A stretch of 39,869 nt of DNA, taken from the NCBI GenBank assembly GCA_019239875.1, contig JAFAZI010000047.1, forward strand, positions 1 through 39,869, in the 5' to 3' direction. Positions 1-10,029 of the stretch are shown here, piece after piece (position 1 is the stretch's first letter; every line of letters starts with the position of its first letter). A program made the translations under genes and the position numbers. The notes beneath the pieces were generated by a model. The model had not been told where the DNA came from. It made no database searches and saw nothing but the letters and a program-made list of their open reading frames with translations. This DNA comes from Frankiaceae bacterium (GTDB lineage Bacteria > Actinomycetota > Actinomycetes > JAFAQI01).

Positions 1-519
1 GTTCACGAACGACAGCGCGGCAAACAACGCGGCCGCGATCGCCCCGAAGCCGTAGGTCGTGACGAGGTTGAGCTGGTTCGCCGACTCGAGCAGATGGCGG
101 GGAACGAGGTTCGGGATCGACGCTTCCTTCGCCGGGATCCAGAACAGGCTGGCGCATTCGATGAGGAACGACGCGATCAGCAGCCAGTACAGGTGCGGGA
201 AGATCGGGATCGACAGCAGGAACCCGAACCGCAGTACGTCGGTGACGATCATCGTCGTACGGCGGTTGAACCGGTCCGCGAAGGCGCCCGCGAGCGGGCC
301 GATGACCAGCGCCGGCAGCAACCGCACGAAGAGCACACCAGCCACGGCGTACAGGCGGGTCGAGTACGTCCCCGTCAGCGTGCTTGCAAGTGACGTGGTG
401 GCAAGGAAGCCGAGCCAGTCCCCAAGGCTCGACAGCGACAACGAGATCCACAGCCGACGGAACGGTTTGATCGCGAGGACGTTCCGGACCTCGCGCTCGT
501 CCGGCGGAGTCGCTGCCAT
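1..519 (-). CDS. MFS-type membrane protein, N-terminal part (possible MFS/dTMP kinase fusion), cut by window edge
   Basis: The 173 visible residues read as the start of a major facilitator transporter. A basic lead-in (AIKPFRRLW, 16-24) is followed by hydrophobic segments near 27-48, 58-78, 95-125 and 150-172. The MFS loop 2-3 signature lies in GPLAGAFADRFNRR at 74-87. In streptomycetes and relatives the gene downstream of topA is a long MFS domain fused to a thymidylate kinase, so this may be the same fusion, but the kinase half would lie outside the window. ATG 519 has only a weak ribosome site; the frame stays open upstream and GTG 537 is an alternative. It lies 139 bp downstream of topA on the same strand. 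Confidence 0.75.
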   Translation of the reverse strand, partial: MAATPPDEREVRNVLAIKPFRRLWISLSLSSLGDWLGFLATTSLASTLTGTYSTRLYAVAGVLFVRLLPALVIGPLAGAFADRFNRRTTMIVTDVLRFGFLLSIPIFPHLYWLLIASFLIECASLFWIPAKEASIPNLVPRHLLESANQLNLVTTYGFGAIAAALFAALSFVN

Positions 520-658
520 CTCACTGAGGCCACGCACATGCGCACCGTTGCGAAACAGACGTCGCGGACTGGGAATCGAAAGCTCCTTGCTGCGCGGATC
601 AACCGCCGTTGATGCTAGCGAGCACCGCCGTCAGCAGACCGCATCCTTGTGGAGGACA

Positions 659-3457
659 TCAGGGTGCTTTCTTCGCGGCCTTCTTCGCGGCCTTCTTGGC
701 GGCCTTCTTCGCGGTGGTCTTCTTGGCCGCCGTCTTCTTGGCCGCCGTCTTCTTGGCCGCGGTCTTCTTGGCCGCCGTCTTCTTCGCGGCCCGCTTCCGC
801 GGCTCTGCCGGCCCGCGGGCCCGGCGCTCCGCGAGGAGCTCCGCCGCGCGATCGACGGTCAGCTCTTCGATCGAGTCGCCTTTTCGAAGCGAGGCATTCG
901 TCTCGCCGTCGGTGACATACGGACCGAAGCGGCCCTCGCGCACCACCATCGGCTTGCCGCTCGACGGATCGTTGCCCAGCTCGCGCAACGGTGCCGCGGC
1001 TGCGCGGCGACCCCGGAGCTTCGGCTGGGCGAGTAGCGCCAAGGCTTCGTCGAGCGTGACGGTGAACAGCGACGCCTCGGTCTCCAGCGAGCGGGACTCC
1101 GTGCCGCGCTTGACGTACGGACCGTACCGCCCGTTCTGCGCGGTCACCTCTTCGTTGTTGTTGGCGGCATCGACGCCGAGCACGCGTGGCAGCGAGAGCA
1201 GCTTGACGGCATCCTCGAGCGAGACCTCGGCGACTGACATGTCCTTGAACAGCGACGCGGTCTTGACCTCGCCGCCTTCGTCCAGGGGCTGGGTCGTGAC
1301 GTACGGCCCGTACCGACCGCTGCGGACCAGCACGGGTACGCCGAGATCCGGGTGCGTCCCGAGCAGGCGTTCGTCGCTGGTCTTCGTGAGCAGCTCGATC
1401 GCCTTGTCGACCGTCAGCTCGTCCGGCGGCATGTCGTCGGGGATGCTGGCGCGGTCGTCCCCCTTCTGGACGTACGGCCCGTACCGACCGACGCGAGCCA
1501 CGACGGTCTCACCGTCCTCCGCCTGGCCGATCGGCAGCGAGTTGACCTCGCGGGCGTCGATCTCGGCGAGCCGATCGGTGACAAGCTCCTTCAGTCCGTG
1601 GGGGTCCTCCGCGGTCGAGGTGTCGTCGCCGAAGTAGAACTTCGACAGCCAGTCGCCGGACTGGGCGGAACCATTCGCGATGGCGTCGAGGTCGTCCTCC
1701 ATCGACGCGGTGAACCCGTAGTCGACGAGCCGACCGAAGTGCTGCTCGAGCAGCCCGACCACTGCGAACGCTGTGAACGACGGCACGAGCGCCGTACCGC
1801 GCTTGAAGACGTAGCCGCGGTCCTGAATCGTCCCGAGGATCGACGCATAGGTGGACGGGCGTCCGATGCCGAGCTCCTCGAGCGCCTTGACCAGGCTCGC
1901 CTCGGTGTAGCGGGCCGGCGGCGACGTCGAGTGTGACTGCGGCGCGATCCCCACTGCGGTCAGGGCCTGGTTCTCCTCGACCTGTGGCAGCCGGCGCTCG
2001 CGGTCGTCTCGTTCGCCGCTCTCCTCATCGGTCTCCTCCACGTAGGCGCGGAGGAAGCCGGGAAAGGTGATGACCTTGCCGCTCGCCGTGAACTCGACGT
2101 CCTCACCCGCGGACGAGGCGCCGCCGACGCGAAGCGTGACGGAGCGACCGACCGCGTCGGCCATCTGTGAGGCAACGGTCCGCTGCCAGATCAGCTCGTA
2201 GAGCCGGTACTCGTCGTTGCCGAGCTCCGCGCGCACCGAGGCCGGCGTGCGGAAGGTGTCACCTGCCGGCCGGATCGCCTCGTGCGCCTCCTGCGCGTTC
2301 TTGACCTTGCGGTTGTACTGCCGCGGCGCGTCGGGCACGTAGTCCGCGCCGTACAGCTCTCGGGCCTGGTTTCGGGCCGCGGTCAGCGCCGTCTCGGACA
2401 GCGTGGTCGAGTCCGTCCGCATGTAGGTGATGTAGCCGTTCTCGTAGAGCCGCTGGGCTAGCGACATGACGAGTCGAGCGGTCAGCCGGAGCTTGCGGGA
2501 GCCTTCCTGCTGCAGGGTGCTGGTCATGAACGGCGGGTACGGCGAGCGCCGGTACGGGCGCTCCTCGACGCCACGCACCGTGAACGAGCTGTCGGCGAGC
2601 CGGGCGGCGAGCCCGACGGCGTGCTCCTCATCGAGGTGCACGACATCGCGGGTCAGCTGGCCGTCCTCGCCGAAGTCGCGGCCGGACGCAACGCGCTTGC
2701 CGTCGACCGAGACCAGACCCGCCTCGAACGACGTCGGGTCGCCCGGGGTGGCCGGCTCGACGCCGGTGTCGGTCGCCGTGTCGGCGCTCGTTGAAAAGGT
2801 CGCCTGCAGGTCCCAGTAGTCCGCCGAGCGGAACCGGATCCGGGCCCGCTCGCGTTCTACCAGCAACCGAGTCGCGACCGACTGGACGCGGCCCGCGGAC
2901 AGCCGCGGCATGACCTTCTTCCACAGCACCGGTGAGACGCCGTAGCCGTACAACCGGTCGACGATCCGGCGGGTCTCCTGGGCGTCGACGAGGGCGCGGT
3001 CGATCTCGCGCGGGTTCTCGACCGCCTCCTGAATCGCATGCGGCGTGATCTCGTGGAACACCATCCGGCGGACCGGCACCTTCGGCTTGAGCACTTCGAG
3101 CAGGTGCCAGGCGATCGCCTCGCCTTCGCGGTCCTCATCAGTCGCGAGCAGCAGCTCGTCGACCTCCTTGAGCGCGGACTTCAGCTTCGAGACCTGCTGC
3201 TTCTTGTCAGGGTTGACGACGTAGACCGGCTGGAAACCGTGGTCGACGTCGATGCCGTAGGTCTTCCAGAGATGCTTCTGCTCGGCCGGCATGTCCGCGG
3301 CGCCTCCCGGCAGATCGCGGATGTGGCCGATCGAGGACTCGACGACATAGTCCGGGCCCAGATAACCCGCGATCGTGCGCGCCTTGGCCGGCGACTCCAC
3401 GATCACCAGCCGGCGGCGACCATCGCCGTCGGCCAGCACTTGGGTGTCAGCGACCAC
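659..3457 (-). CDS. topA: DNA topoisomerase I (type IA)
   Basis: Relaxes negatively supercoiled DNA by single-strand passage. The TOPRIM domain begins with VIVESPAK (Glu21) and carries the acidic cluster ATDEDREGE (Asp107, Asp109, Glu111). The catalytic tyrosine is Tyr345 in GYITYMRTDS. The C-terminal third has four repeats with the GRYGPYV or GRFGPYV signature, the actinobacterial alternative to Cys4 zinc fingers, and ends in a roughly 40-residue Lys/Ala tail built from AAKKT units, probably a DNA-binding tail. Length 932 aa is close to the mycobacterial enzyme. GTG 3457 has an AGAGGA ribosome site. It follows the upstream gene by 45 bp, so the two are probably cotranscribed. Confidence 0.98.
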   Translation of the reverse strand: MVADTQVLADGDGRRRLVIVESPAKARTIAGYLGPDYVVESSIGHIRDLPGGAADMPAEQKHLWKTYGIDVDHGFQPVYVVNPDKKQQVSKLKSALKEVDELLLATDEDREGEAIAWHLLEVLKPKVPVRRMVFHEITPHAIQEAVENPREIDRALVDAQETRRIVDRLYGYGVSPVLWKKVMPRLSAGRVQSVATRLLVERERARIRFRSADYWDLQATFSTSADTATDTGVEPATPGDPTSFEAGLVSVDGKRVASGRDFGEDGQLTRDVVHLDEEHAVGLAARLADSSFTVRGVEERPYRRSPYPPFMTSTLQQEGSRKLRLTARLVMSLAQRLYENGYITYMRTDSTTLSETALTAARNQARELYGADYVPDAPRQYNRKVKNAQEAHEAIRPAGDTFRTPASVRAELGNDEYRLYELIWQRTVASQMADAVGRSVTLRVGGASSAGEDVEFTASGKVITFPGFLRAYVEETDEESGERDDRERRLPQVEENQALTAVGIAPQSHSTSPPARYTEASLVKALEELGIGRPSTYASILGTIQDRGYVFKRGTALVPSFTAFAVVGLLEQHFGRLVDYGFTASMEDDLDAIANGSAQSGDWLSKFYFGDDTSTAEDPHGLKELVTDRLAEIDAREVNSLPIGQAEDGETVVARVGRYGPYVQKGDDRASIPDDMPPDELTVDKAIELLTKTSDERLLGTHPDLGVPVLVRSGRYGPYVTTQPLDEGGEVKTASLFKDMSVAEVSLEDAVKLLSLPRVLGVDAANNNEEVTAQNGRYGPYVKRGTESRSLETEASLFTVTLDEALALLAQPKLRGRRAAAAPLRELGNDPSSGKPMVVREGRFGPYVTDGETNASLRKGDSIEELTVDRAAELLAERRARGPAEPRKRAAKKTAAKKTAAKKTAAKKTAAKKTTAKKAAKKAAKKAAKKAP
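663..790 (-). repeat. Short tandem repeats coding the Lys/Ala tail of TopA
   Basis: About eight imperfect 12-15 bp units (forward-strand form near gccgccgtcttcttg) lie end to end inside the 3' end of topA and encode AAKKT/AAKKA units. Such tracts are prone to slipped-strand length change, so tail length may vary between strains. Confidence 0.8.
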
Positions 3458-3502
3458 TACGTCCTCTCCTCTTTCTCTTGCCGTGTCGTCTCGATGCGCG
3501 AA

Positions 3503-4081
3503 CTAGTTGAGCTCCGGCCAGGCATCCGCCGGGACGCCATCGGGCCGGTCGCCGACCAGTTCTAGCAGTCGGAGAAGTCGTCGACGCCCAACGATGCGGT
3601 ACGCCGGGCCGTCGGCGCGAGGTCCGACGAGCAGGCCCGGCAGGCCCGCAACAGCAAGTGCCGACCCGATCGCCAGCCAGGCGTGCTCGTCGTTCGGGCC
3701 GAGAGAGAAGATATACATGCCGTTCGCAGAATGGCCTGAAGACAGAGCCCACCAGCGCAACCGCAAGCCGTCGAGCGCCCAGCCCGTCGGCGGGTACTTC
3801 ACCGCGCCGCGGGTCCACGAGTCAGCCAGGGCACGGAGCTCGGGCAGCCACGGTGTGCCGACCGCCTTGCCCGTCTCGGCATCGGCGATGTCGGCGTCGA
3901 AGCCGAAGGCCTGGGTGAGCTCTCGGGCGATGACGTCGACCCGCCACTGCTCCTCGACGACCACCGAGACACGAGCCGCATCACCCCGGCGTACCACCTG
4001 ACCGTTGCCAGCGAGCAGGCCCTCGAGGTCGGCGAGCGCAGGCTCCCGCGCCTGCGCACCGAACAGCGAGAGCTGACTCAT
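3503..4081 (-). CDS. Conserved actinobacterial protein next to topA, function unknown
   Basis: A 192-residue protein beginning MSQLSLFGAQ. It has no membrane segment and no recognisable catalytic motif; visible traits are Trp/Arg-rich patches such as LRLRWWALSSG in the middle. Position and length match the conserved hypothetical gene upstream of topA in mycobacteria (Rv3647c, from memory). ATG 4081 is preferred over an upstream in-frame start because a TACCCT -10-like hexamer (minus strand, 4094-4089) lies seven bases upstream, which would give a leaderless message, and because the protein then has the family length. It ends 45 bp before topA. Function unassigned. Confidence 0.8.
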   Translation of the reverse strand: MSQLSLFGAQAREPALADLEGLLAGNGQVVRRGDAARVSVVVEEQWRVDVIARELTQAFGFDADIADAETGKAVGTPWLPELRALADSWTRGAVKYPPTGWALDGLRLRWWALSSGHSANGMYIFSLGPNDEHAWLAIGSALAVAGLPGLLVGPRADGPAYRIVGRRRLLRLLELVGDRPDGVPADAWPELN

Positions 4082-4208
4082 CCATCGCAGGGTAGGCCCA
4101 CGCCGTGACGCCGGGGCTTCCTCCGCGCGGCTGATGGGGGCGTGACCATGCAAGAGCGTGCCCAATCCCCCATGATCTTGAACCGGTGCCTAACCGCAGC
4201 CGGCCAAC

Positions 4209-4244
4209 GAAACAGGGGCGGAGCCGAAGCCCCGCCCCTGTTTC
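4209..4244. terminator. Hairpin terminator downstream of hppA
   Basis: A perfect 13-bp inverted repeat: gaaacaggggcgg at 4209-4221 pairs with 4232-4244 across a 10-nt loop. It starts 13 bases past the hppA stop on the minus strand and has no long U tract, as is common for actinomycete terminators. It also lies upstream of the 3503-4081 gene and so would separate that transcript from hppA. Confidence 0.8.
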
Positions 4245-4257
4245 AGCCGTCTTTGAT

Positions 4258-6558
4258 CTAAGCGGTCATGTCGACTTCGCGGCGCTTGCTGATGACGACC
4301 GCAGCGACGATCAGGCCGACGGAGATGATGCCGACGATGACCCGGACCGCGGTGTTCTGATGCGGGCCGTGCACGCCGTACTTGACGACCGTCGGGGCGA
4401 TCAGCAGCGCGACCAGGTTCATCACCTTGATCAGCGGGTTCAGTGCGGGACCGGCGGTGTCCTTGAACGGGTCACCGACCGTGTCACCGATGACGGTCGC
4501 GGCGTGGGCGTCTGAGCCCTTGCCGCCGTAGTTGCCGTCCTCGACCAGCTTCTTGGCGTTGTCCCAGGCACCACCGGAGTTGGCCAGGAAGATCGCCATG
4601 AGAACACCCGCAGCGATCGCGCCGGCGAGGTACGCACCGAGCGGCTCGTACCCGAGCCAGAAGCCGGTCGCGATCGGCGCCAGGACGGCGAGCAGACCAG
4701 GTGTCGCGAGCTCGCGAAGTGAGTCAGCGGTGCAGATGTCGACCACCCTCGCGTAGTCCGGGCGGACCGACCCGTCCATCAGGCCCGGCTCCTCGCGGAA
4801 CTGCTTCCGCACCTCGACCACGACCCGTCCGGCGGCGCGAGCCACAGCGTTGATCGCCAAGCCCGAGAAGAGGAACACGACGGACGCACCGATGATCAGG
4901 CCGAACAGGACGTTCGGCTTGGCGACGTTCAGGGACAGAGCATTGCCCAGGCCACTTCCGCCTCCGGCGTCCGACACGGCCGTGGCAAAGGAACCGAAGA
5001 GCGCCGTCGCGGCAAGTACGGCCGTTGCGATGGCGATGCCCTTGGTGATGGCCTTGGTCGTGTTGCCGACCGCGTCGAGCGCGGTGAGCACCTCGGCACC
5101 CTCGGGGCTGATCTCGCCGGACATCTCCGCGACGCCCTGAGCGTTGTCCGAGATCGGTCCGAAGGTGTCCATGGCGACGATGACGCCGACGGTGGTCAGC
5201 AGACCCGTGCCGGCGAGGGCGACGGCGAACAATGACAGGACGACGACGCCGTGCCCGAGCAGGAACGCGACGTACACGGACGCGCCGATCAGGACGGCGG
5301 AGTACACCGCGGACTCGAAGCCGACCGAGATGCCCCCGAGGATGACCGTGGCCGGTCCGGTGAGCGAGGCCTTGCCGATGTCCTGGACGGGCTTGCGCTC
5401 GACCTCGGTGAAGTATCCGGTCAGCACCTGGATCGCGCTGGCGAGGACCAGACCGACCAGCACTGCGAGGAACGCGGTCACTCGCGGGTTGCCGTCGATG
5501 CTCGCGACGCTCAGCGACGCGCCCTTGTCCGCGAGCTCGTGGAAGGAGCCTGGCAGGAAGATGAACGACACGATCAGCACGAGGATCGCCGAAACGATCG
5601 CCGAGATGAAGAACCCTCGGTTGATGGCTGTCAGGCCGGAGCGGTCACCGTCGCGCGGAGCGGTCACGAGCACGCCGAGCAGTGCGGTGATGACACCGAC
5701 CGCAGGGATGATCAGCGGGAGGACCAGGCCGTCCCGCCCGAAAGCGATCTGCCCGAGCAGGAGGGATGCGACCAGGGTCACTGCGTAGGACTCGAAGAGG
5801 TCCGCCGCCATGCCGGCGCAGTCACCGACGTTGTCACCGACGTTGTCCGCGATTGTGGCGGCGTTCCGGGGGTCGTCCTCGGGGATGCCCTGCTCCACCT
5901 TGCCGACCAGGTCGGCACCGACGTCGGCCGCCTTGGTGAAGATGCCGCCGCCGACACGCATGAACATTGCGAGGAGCGCGGCGCCGAACCCGAAGCCCTC
6001 GAGGACCTGCGGCGCGTGCTGGTTGAAGATCAGCGTGACCAGGCTGGCGCCGAGCAGGCCCAGCCCGACGGTCAGCATGCCGACGGTGCCACCGGAACGG
6101 AACGCCACCCGGGTGGCTGACTTCGTGCCCGACTGCTGCGCGGCTGCCGCCGTACGAACGTTCGCGCGAGTCGCGAGCGTCATGCCCGCGAAGCCGACGA
6201 AGGCGGAGAATGCCGCCCCGACGAGGAAGAACAAGGATCGACCGACTCGGGACGCCGCGTTGTCGGCCGGCAGGATGAACAGCAGACCGAAGATGATCAC
6301 CGCGAATGGCGCGAGAGTCTTGAACTGCCGGTTCAGGTAGGCGCTGGCACCTTCCTGGACCGCTTTCGAGATCTCCTGCATCCGAGGCGTGCCTTGGTCG
6401 AAGGCGAGGACCTCACGGGCGAAGTATGCGGAGGCAACGAGCGCGAAGGCCGCGATGACGGCCACGACGGCGACGATGCCGCGATCCCCGCCGGTCAGCG
6501 AGGCGAGGTGGTCCGACTGTACGAGTGCAGCCGGAACGTGCAGGGCAAGCGGGGACAT
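4258..6558 (-). CDS. hppA: K+-independent membrane-bound proton-pumping pyrophosphatase
   Basis: Integral membrane enzyme that hydrolyses pyrophosphate and pumps protons out. About 16 hydrophobic segments. Substrate-site motifs are [20 protein letters not shown] (201-220), [20 protein letters not shown] (238-257), [16 protein letters not shown] (464-479) and a C-terminal [18 protein letters not shown]. The GNTTKA motif (498-503) has Lys502 where K+-dependent enzymes have Ala; a lysine here replaces the K+ requirement (shown for the Carboxydothermus enzyme), so this one is predicted K+-independent. The 766 aa length is typical. ATG 6558 has an AAGGA ribosome site. The gene sits downstream of the bldG operon, separated by a hairpin. 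Confidence 0.97.
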   Translation of the reverse strand: MSPLALHVPAALVQSDHLASLTGGDRGIVAVVAVIAAFALVASAYFAREVLAFDQGTPRMQEISKAVQEGASAYLNRQFKTLAPFAVIIFGLLFILPADNAASRVGRSLFFLVGAAFSAFVGFAGMTLATRANVRTAAAAQQSGTKSATRVAFRSGGTVGMLTVGLGLLGASLVTLIFNQHAPQVLEGFGFGAALLAMFMRVGGGIFTKAADVGADLVGKVEQGIPEDDPRNAATIADNVGDNVGDCAGMAADLFESYAVTLVASLLLGQIAFGRDGLVLPLIIPAVGVITALLGVLVTAPRDGDRSGLTAINRGFFISAIVSAILVLIVSFIFLPGSFHELADKGASLSVASIDGNPRVTAFLAVLVGLVLASAIQVLTGYFTEVERKPVQDIGKASLTGPATVILGGISVGFESAVYSAVLIGASVYVAFLLGHGVVVLSLFAVALAGTGLLTTVGVIVAMDTFGPISDNAQGVAEMSGEISPEGAEVLTALDAVGNTTKAITKGIAIATAVLAATALFGSFATAVSDAGGGSGLGNALSLNVAKPNVLFGLIIGASVVFLFSGLAINAVARAAGRVVVEVRKQFREEPGLMDGSVRPDYARVVDICTADSLRELATPGLLAVLAPIATGFWLGYEPLGAYLAGAIAAGVLMAIFLANSGGAWDNAKKLVEDGNYGGKGSDAHAATVIGDTVGDPFKDTAGPALNPLIKVMNLVALLIAPTVVKYGVHGPHQNTAVRVIVGIISVGLIVAAVVISKRREVDMTA

Positions 6559-6680
6559 TCGAGTCCTTCGGGGTCGGCGTTAGCGACAGTAAGCGCGCAA
6601 CCTAGGCAGGCGCGCAGCCGCGCAGAGTGTAGTAGGCACAGTGCTTGCTCCGCGCAACCGGTCCCCGAAGTTGCCAAACA

Positions 6681-6705
6681 GGCGGCCGGACTGGACCAGG
6701 CCGCC
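6681..6705 (-). terminator. Hairpin at the end of the bldG/anti-sigma operon
   Basis: ggcggcc (6681-6687) pairs with ggccgcc (6699-6705) over an 11-nt loop, 18 bases past the stop of the anti-sigma gene in the minus direction. It would separate bldG transcription from hppA, whose promoter must lie between 6680 and 6559. The minus strand there holds TTGCGC and TACTAC with 17-bp spacing, a weak promoter candidate. Confidence 0.5.
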
Positions 6706-6722
6706 GAAGCCGGCCCTGTCCG

Positions 6723-7163
6723 CTACGCCGGCGAAGCCGGCCAGGCCATCCGGACCTGGGTGGCACCGTTCTCGCTGCTGATCGCCACTTCCTCGACCAG
6801 GCCGCCGATCACCGCTAGCCCGAACGACGCCGGGACGCTCTCGTTCGCGTCGGCGGCGGCGAGCGCCGCGGCATCGAGCGGGTCGAACGCGGCGTCCTGC
6901 TCGTCGCCTTCCAGCGTGCCCGCGTCGATCACCTCGACGGTGAAGCAGTTGTTGTCATCGGAGAGCCGCATTGTGACCGGTTCGTTGGGCGCATGCTTGA
7001 CGTGCACTCCTACCGCCCGGCTACATGCCTCGCCGACCGCGAGCCGGATCTCGTCGAGCACCTCTTCCGCGACACCCGCGCGACGCGCAACGGCGAGCGC
7101 CACCAGCCTGGCGGTGCGAACGTGGGCAGGCAGAGCGGTGAAACGAACGTCGACCGTTGGCAT
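6723..7163 (-). CDS. RsbW/SpoIIAB-type anti-sigma factor, partner of BldG; N-box Asn missing
   Basis: A 146-residue GHKL-fold protein, syntenic with the anti-sigma gene downstream of Streptomyces bldG (SCO3548). The N-box region reads EIRLAVGEACSRAV: Glu45 is present, but the Mg-coordinating Asn of SpoIIAB-like kinases is Arg49. The G1 box Asp80-Ala-Gly and a glycine-containing FGLAVIGGLVEEV near the C-terminus remain. By family role it should sequester a sigma factor and be released by BldG. The altered N-box raises doubt about kinase activity on BldG Ser57. It starts 12 bases after the bldG stop, so the pair is one operon. The sigma target is not visible here. Confidence 0.85.
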   Translation of the reverse strand: MPTVDVRFTALPAHVRTARLVALAVARRAGVAEEVLDEIRLAVGEACSRAVGVHVKHAPNEPVTMRLSDDNNCFTVEVIDAGTLEGDEQDAAFDPLDAAALAAADANESVPASFGLAVIGGLVEEVAISSENGATQVRMAWPASPA

Positions 7164-7175
7164 CGAGGGTCGGCG

Positions 7176-7517
7176 TCAGTCGTTGGCGGCGAGCGCCTCG
7201 TCGACGGTCGCGTAGATCGGGAACACCTTGGTGAGGCCCGTGATCCGGAAGATCTTGAGAATGCGGTCCTGCGTGCAGACGAGCTGCAGCGACCCCTCGT
7301 GGTGCCGGACCCGCTTGAGGCCACCGACGAGGACGCCGAGGCCGGTCGAGTCGAGGAAGTCAACGCCCTCGATGTCGACGATCAGGTGGTAGCTACCGCC
7401 GGACACGAGGTCGATGAGGTGCTCGCGCAACTTCGGCGCGGTGTACACATCGATCTCGCCGCCTACAGCGATAACGGTGCGGTCGCCCTCAGTTCGGGTC
7501 GACAACGACAGGTCCAC
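7176..7517 (-). CDS. bldG: BldG-type anti-anti-sigma factor (STAS domain)
   Basis: 113 residues, the same length as Streptomyces BldG and very similar to it as I recall that sequence. A single STAS domain; the phospho-acceptor is Ser57 in [13 protein letters not shown]. In the partner-switching model the unphosphorylated protein binds the anti-sigma factor and frees sigma. The frame stays open upstream to 7721, but GTG 7517 has an ideal GGAGG six bases before it and gives exactly the BldG length, so it is taken as the start. Upstream, 7518-7701 is shared with the divergent helicase; a GGGTAC hexamer on the minus strand (7640-7635, about 118 bp upstream) is a weak stress-sigma -10 candidate. 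Confidence 0.96.
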   Translation of the reverse strand: MDLSLSTRTEGDRTVIAVGGEIDVYTAPKLREHLIDLVSGGSYHLIVDIEGVDFLDSTGLGVLVGGLKRVRHHEGSLQLVCTQDRILKIFRITGLTKVFPIYATVDEALAAND

Positions 7518-7701
7518 GCGTTCCTCCAGCGACCGATATTCGTGCGCGCGTTGCGACGCGCTGTCAGCAACCATCCAATCATCACCCTCCCCAGGACCCC
7601 AATCGACATCGGAGCGCACTTCTCCGTTCGCGTCGTACCCCGCTGGCAGACTCTTAAAGGTGTTCTCCCCATTCCGCTGCGCCGGAGCTTGACGAACCAG
7701 C

Positions 7702-10029
7702 GTGACCGAGCCCCTGACCAAGCCGCGGTCGAGCGTCCAGCCGCCGCTCGACCGACTGCTGCGCAGCGCGAGCCATCGCGAGCGGGTGACCCATGTCGAG
7801 GCATTGCCCGCCCGCGCCGGCCAGCCGGTCGCGTGGCCGTCGTGGGTCGCGCCGGCCCTTGTCCGCGCGCTGCGAGACTGTGGGATCGCGCAGCCGTGGA
7901 GCCATCAGGCGGCTGCGGCTGACCTTGCCTGGTCCGGCCGGTCGGTCGTGCTCGCCACCGGCACCGCGTCTGGTAAGTCCCTGGCCTACCTCCTCCCCGC
8001 CCTGACCGGAGCGCTCACCCAGACCGGGACCACGCTGTACCTCGCGCCTACGAAAGCCCTTGCGAGTGACCAGCTCCGCTCGATCAGCGCGCTCGGCCTC
8101 GACGAGGTCCGAGTTGCGACGTACGACGGCGACACGCCGTTCGAGGAACGCGACTGGGCGAGGCGGCACGCCGACATCGTCCTCACCAACCCGGACATGG
8201 CCCACCACGCGCTGCTGCCTGGCCACATCCGGTGGGGGCCATTCCTGAAACGGCTGCGGTTCGTCGTTGTCGACGAATGCCACGGTTACCGCGGCGTGTT
8301 CGGCTCACACGTCGCACAGGTGTTGCGCCGGCTGCAGCGGGTCGCTGCCCACTACAAGGCGAACCCGACGTTCATCCTGGCGTCCGCGACCGTCGCAGAT
8401 CCCGGTACGACGGCGAGATCGCTTCTCGGCCACGACGTCGCCGAGGTCACCGATGACGGGTCGCCGCGAGGCGCCATCGATCTCGTCCTGTGGGAGCCAC
8501 CACTGCTGTCCGAAGTCGTCGGCGAACATCAGGCGCCGATGCGCCGGTCCGCCACCGGGGAGGCCGCGGAGCTGCTCGCCGATCTCGTGACCGAAGGGGT
8601 CCGCACGCTGGCGTTCGTCCGCTCGCGGCGCGGGGCGGAGTCCGTGGCGCTCGGTGCCCGCCGGACGCTGCGCGAGTCGGTACTCGAGCTCGCCGATCGC
8701 GTCGCCGCCTACCGCGCCGGCTACCTGCCGGAGGATCGCCGTGCGCTCGAGCGGGCGCTTCACGACGGCGACATCCTCGGCATGGCCAGCACCAACGCGC
8801 TCGAGCTCGGCGTCGACGTGAGCGGTCTGGACGCCGTCCTCATCACCGGCTGGCCCGGCACCCGGGCGTCGTTGTGGCAGCAGGCCGGCCGCGCTGGACG
8901 GCGGGGTGAGGATGCGCTGGCGGTGCTCATCGCGCGCGACGACCCCCTCGACACCTACCTGGTTCACCACCCGGACGCGGTGTTCGGGCAGCCGGTCGAG
9001 GCAGCCGTGCTCGACCCCAACAACCCGTACGTGGTGACGCCGCACCTTGCCGCTGCCGCGGCCGAGCTCCCGCTCAGCGACGCCGACCTCGACCGATTTG
9101 GTCCGACCGCAACGGACGCCGTCGAGAGCCTGGTGGCGACCGGGCTGCTGCGGCGCCGCCCGACCGGCTGGTTCTGGACGCGGCGGGACCGGGCGAGCGT
9201 GCTCGCTGATCTTCGCGGCACCGGCGGCCCACCGGTGCAGATCGTGGAGGCCAGCACCGGCAGGCTGTTGGGGACGGTCGACGCGGGCGCCTCGCACTCG
9301 ACGGTGCATGAGGGGGCGGTCTACCTCCACCAGGGCGAGACCTACGTCGTCCGGAGCTTCGACCTCGACGAGGACATCGCCCTGGTCGACGCGGCGGCCC
9401 CTGACTGGACCACCTCTGCTCGCGACCTCACCGACATCAGAGTCGGCTCGACGACCCAGACGACCCGACGCGGCGCGGTGTCATTGCACCTCGGCACGGT
9501 CGAAGTGAGCCAGCAGGTGGTGTCCTTCCTCCGCCGCAAGCTCGGCACAGGGGAGATCCTCGCCGAGGAGCCACTCGATCTCCCGGTCCGCCAGCTCCGG
9601 ACGGTCGCGGCCTGGTGGACGGTCACCGACGAGCTACTCGAACGCGCCAACATCCTCCCGCCGGATCTCCCTGGCGCTGCGCATGCCGCTGAGCACGCGT
9701 CGATCGGACTGCTGCCTCTGGTCGCGACCTGCGATCGCTGGGACGTCGGCGGCGTGTCCACCGCCCACCATCTCGACACCGGCCTGCCAACCGTGTTCGT
9801 GTACGACGGTCACGCGGGCGGTGCCGGCTTCGCCGAGCGCGCGTACGCCCGGGCGCAGCGATGGCTCACGGCGACGCGCGACGCGATCGGTGCGTGCGAG
9901 TGCGACAGCGGCTGCCCGTCCTGCGTTCAGTCGCCGAAGTGCGGCAACGGCAACGAACCGCTCCACAAGGCAGCTGCCCACCGGCTCCTCACCACGGTGA
10001 TCGAGGACTGCTGGGGCGGGCCTAGCTGA
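7702..10029 (+). CDS. DECH-box superfamily 2 DNA helicase (MrfA/SftH-like) with C-terminal Zn-binding Cys cluster
   Basis: A 775-residue helicase of the clade always found beside actinobacterial Tad genes (helicase/secretion neighbourhood helicase). Motif I is ATGTASGKS (85-93), motif II DECH (191-194), motif III SAT, and motif [12 protein letters not shown]. The C-terminal region holds [16 protein letters not shown] (732-747), the Cys cluster of the DUF1998-type domain. Characterised relatives are 3'-5' DNA translocases/helicases (M. smegmatis SftH; B. subtilis MrfA in mitomycin repair), so a repair role is likely. GTG 7702 has only a weak ribosome site. The stop overlaps the convergent gene by 8 bp. 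Confidence 0.92.
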   Translation: MTEPLTKPRSSVQPPLDRLLRSASHRERVTHVEALPARAGQPVAWPSWVAPALVRALRDCGIAQPWSHQAAAADLAWSGRSVVLATGTASGKSLAYLLPALTGALTQTGTTLYLAPTKALASDQLRSISALGLDEVRVATYDGDTPFEERDWARRHADIVLTNPDMAHHALLPGHIRWGPFLKRLRFVVVDECHGYRGVFGSHVAQVLRRLQRVAAHYKANPTFILASATVADPGTTARSLLGHDVAEVTDDGSPRGAIDLVLWEPPLLSEVVGEHQAPMRRSATGEAAELLADLVTEGVRTLAFVRSRRGAESVALGARRTLRESVLELADRVAAYRAGYLPEDRRALERALHDGDILGMASTNALELGVDVSGLDAVLITGWPGTRASLWQQAGRAGRRGEDALAVLIARDDPLDTYLVHHPDAVFGQPVEAAVLDPNNPYVVTPHLAAAAAELPLSDADLDRFGPTATDAVESLVATGLLRRRPTGWFWTRRDRASVLADLRGTGGPPVQIVEASTGRLLGTVDAGASHSTVHEGAVYLHQGETYVVRSFDLDEDIALVDAAAPDWTTSARDLTDIRVGSTTQTTRRGAVSLHLGTVEVSQQVVSFLRRKLGTGEILAEEPLDLPVRQLRTVAAWWTVTDELLERANILPPDLPGAAHAAEHASIGLLPLVATCDRWDVGGVSTAHHLDTGLPTVFVYDGHAGGAGFAERAYARAQRWLTATRDAIGACECDSGCPSCVQSPKCGNGNEPLHKAAAHRLLTTVIEDCWGGPS

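Noticed and set aside
609-1637. Long plus-strand open frame opposite topA
   Set aside because: Ser/Arg/Ala-rich, no domain, and it lies wholly antisense to topA, whose motifs are intact.
5251-6120. Plus-strand open frame opposite hppA
   Set aside because: Composition (Asp/Arg/Glu/His-rich) is that of a GC-rich shadow; hppA is complete on the minus strand.
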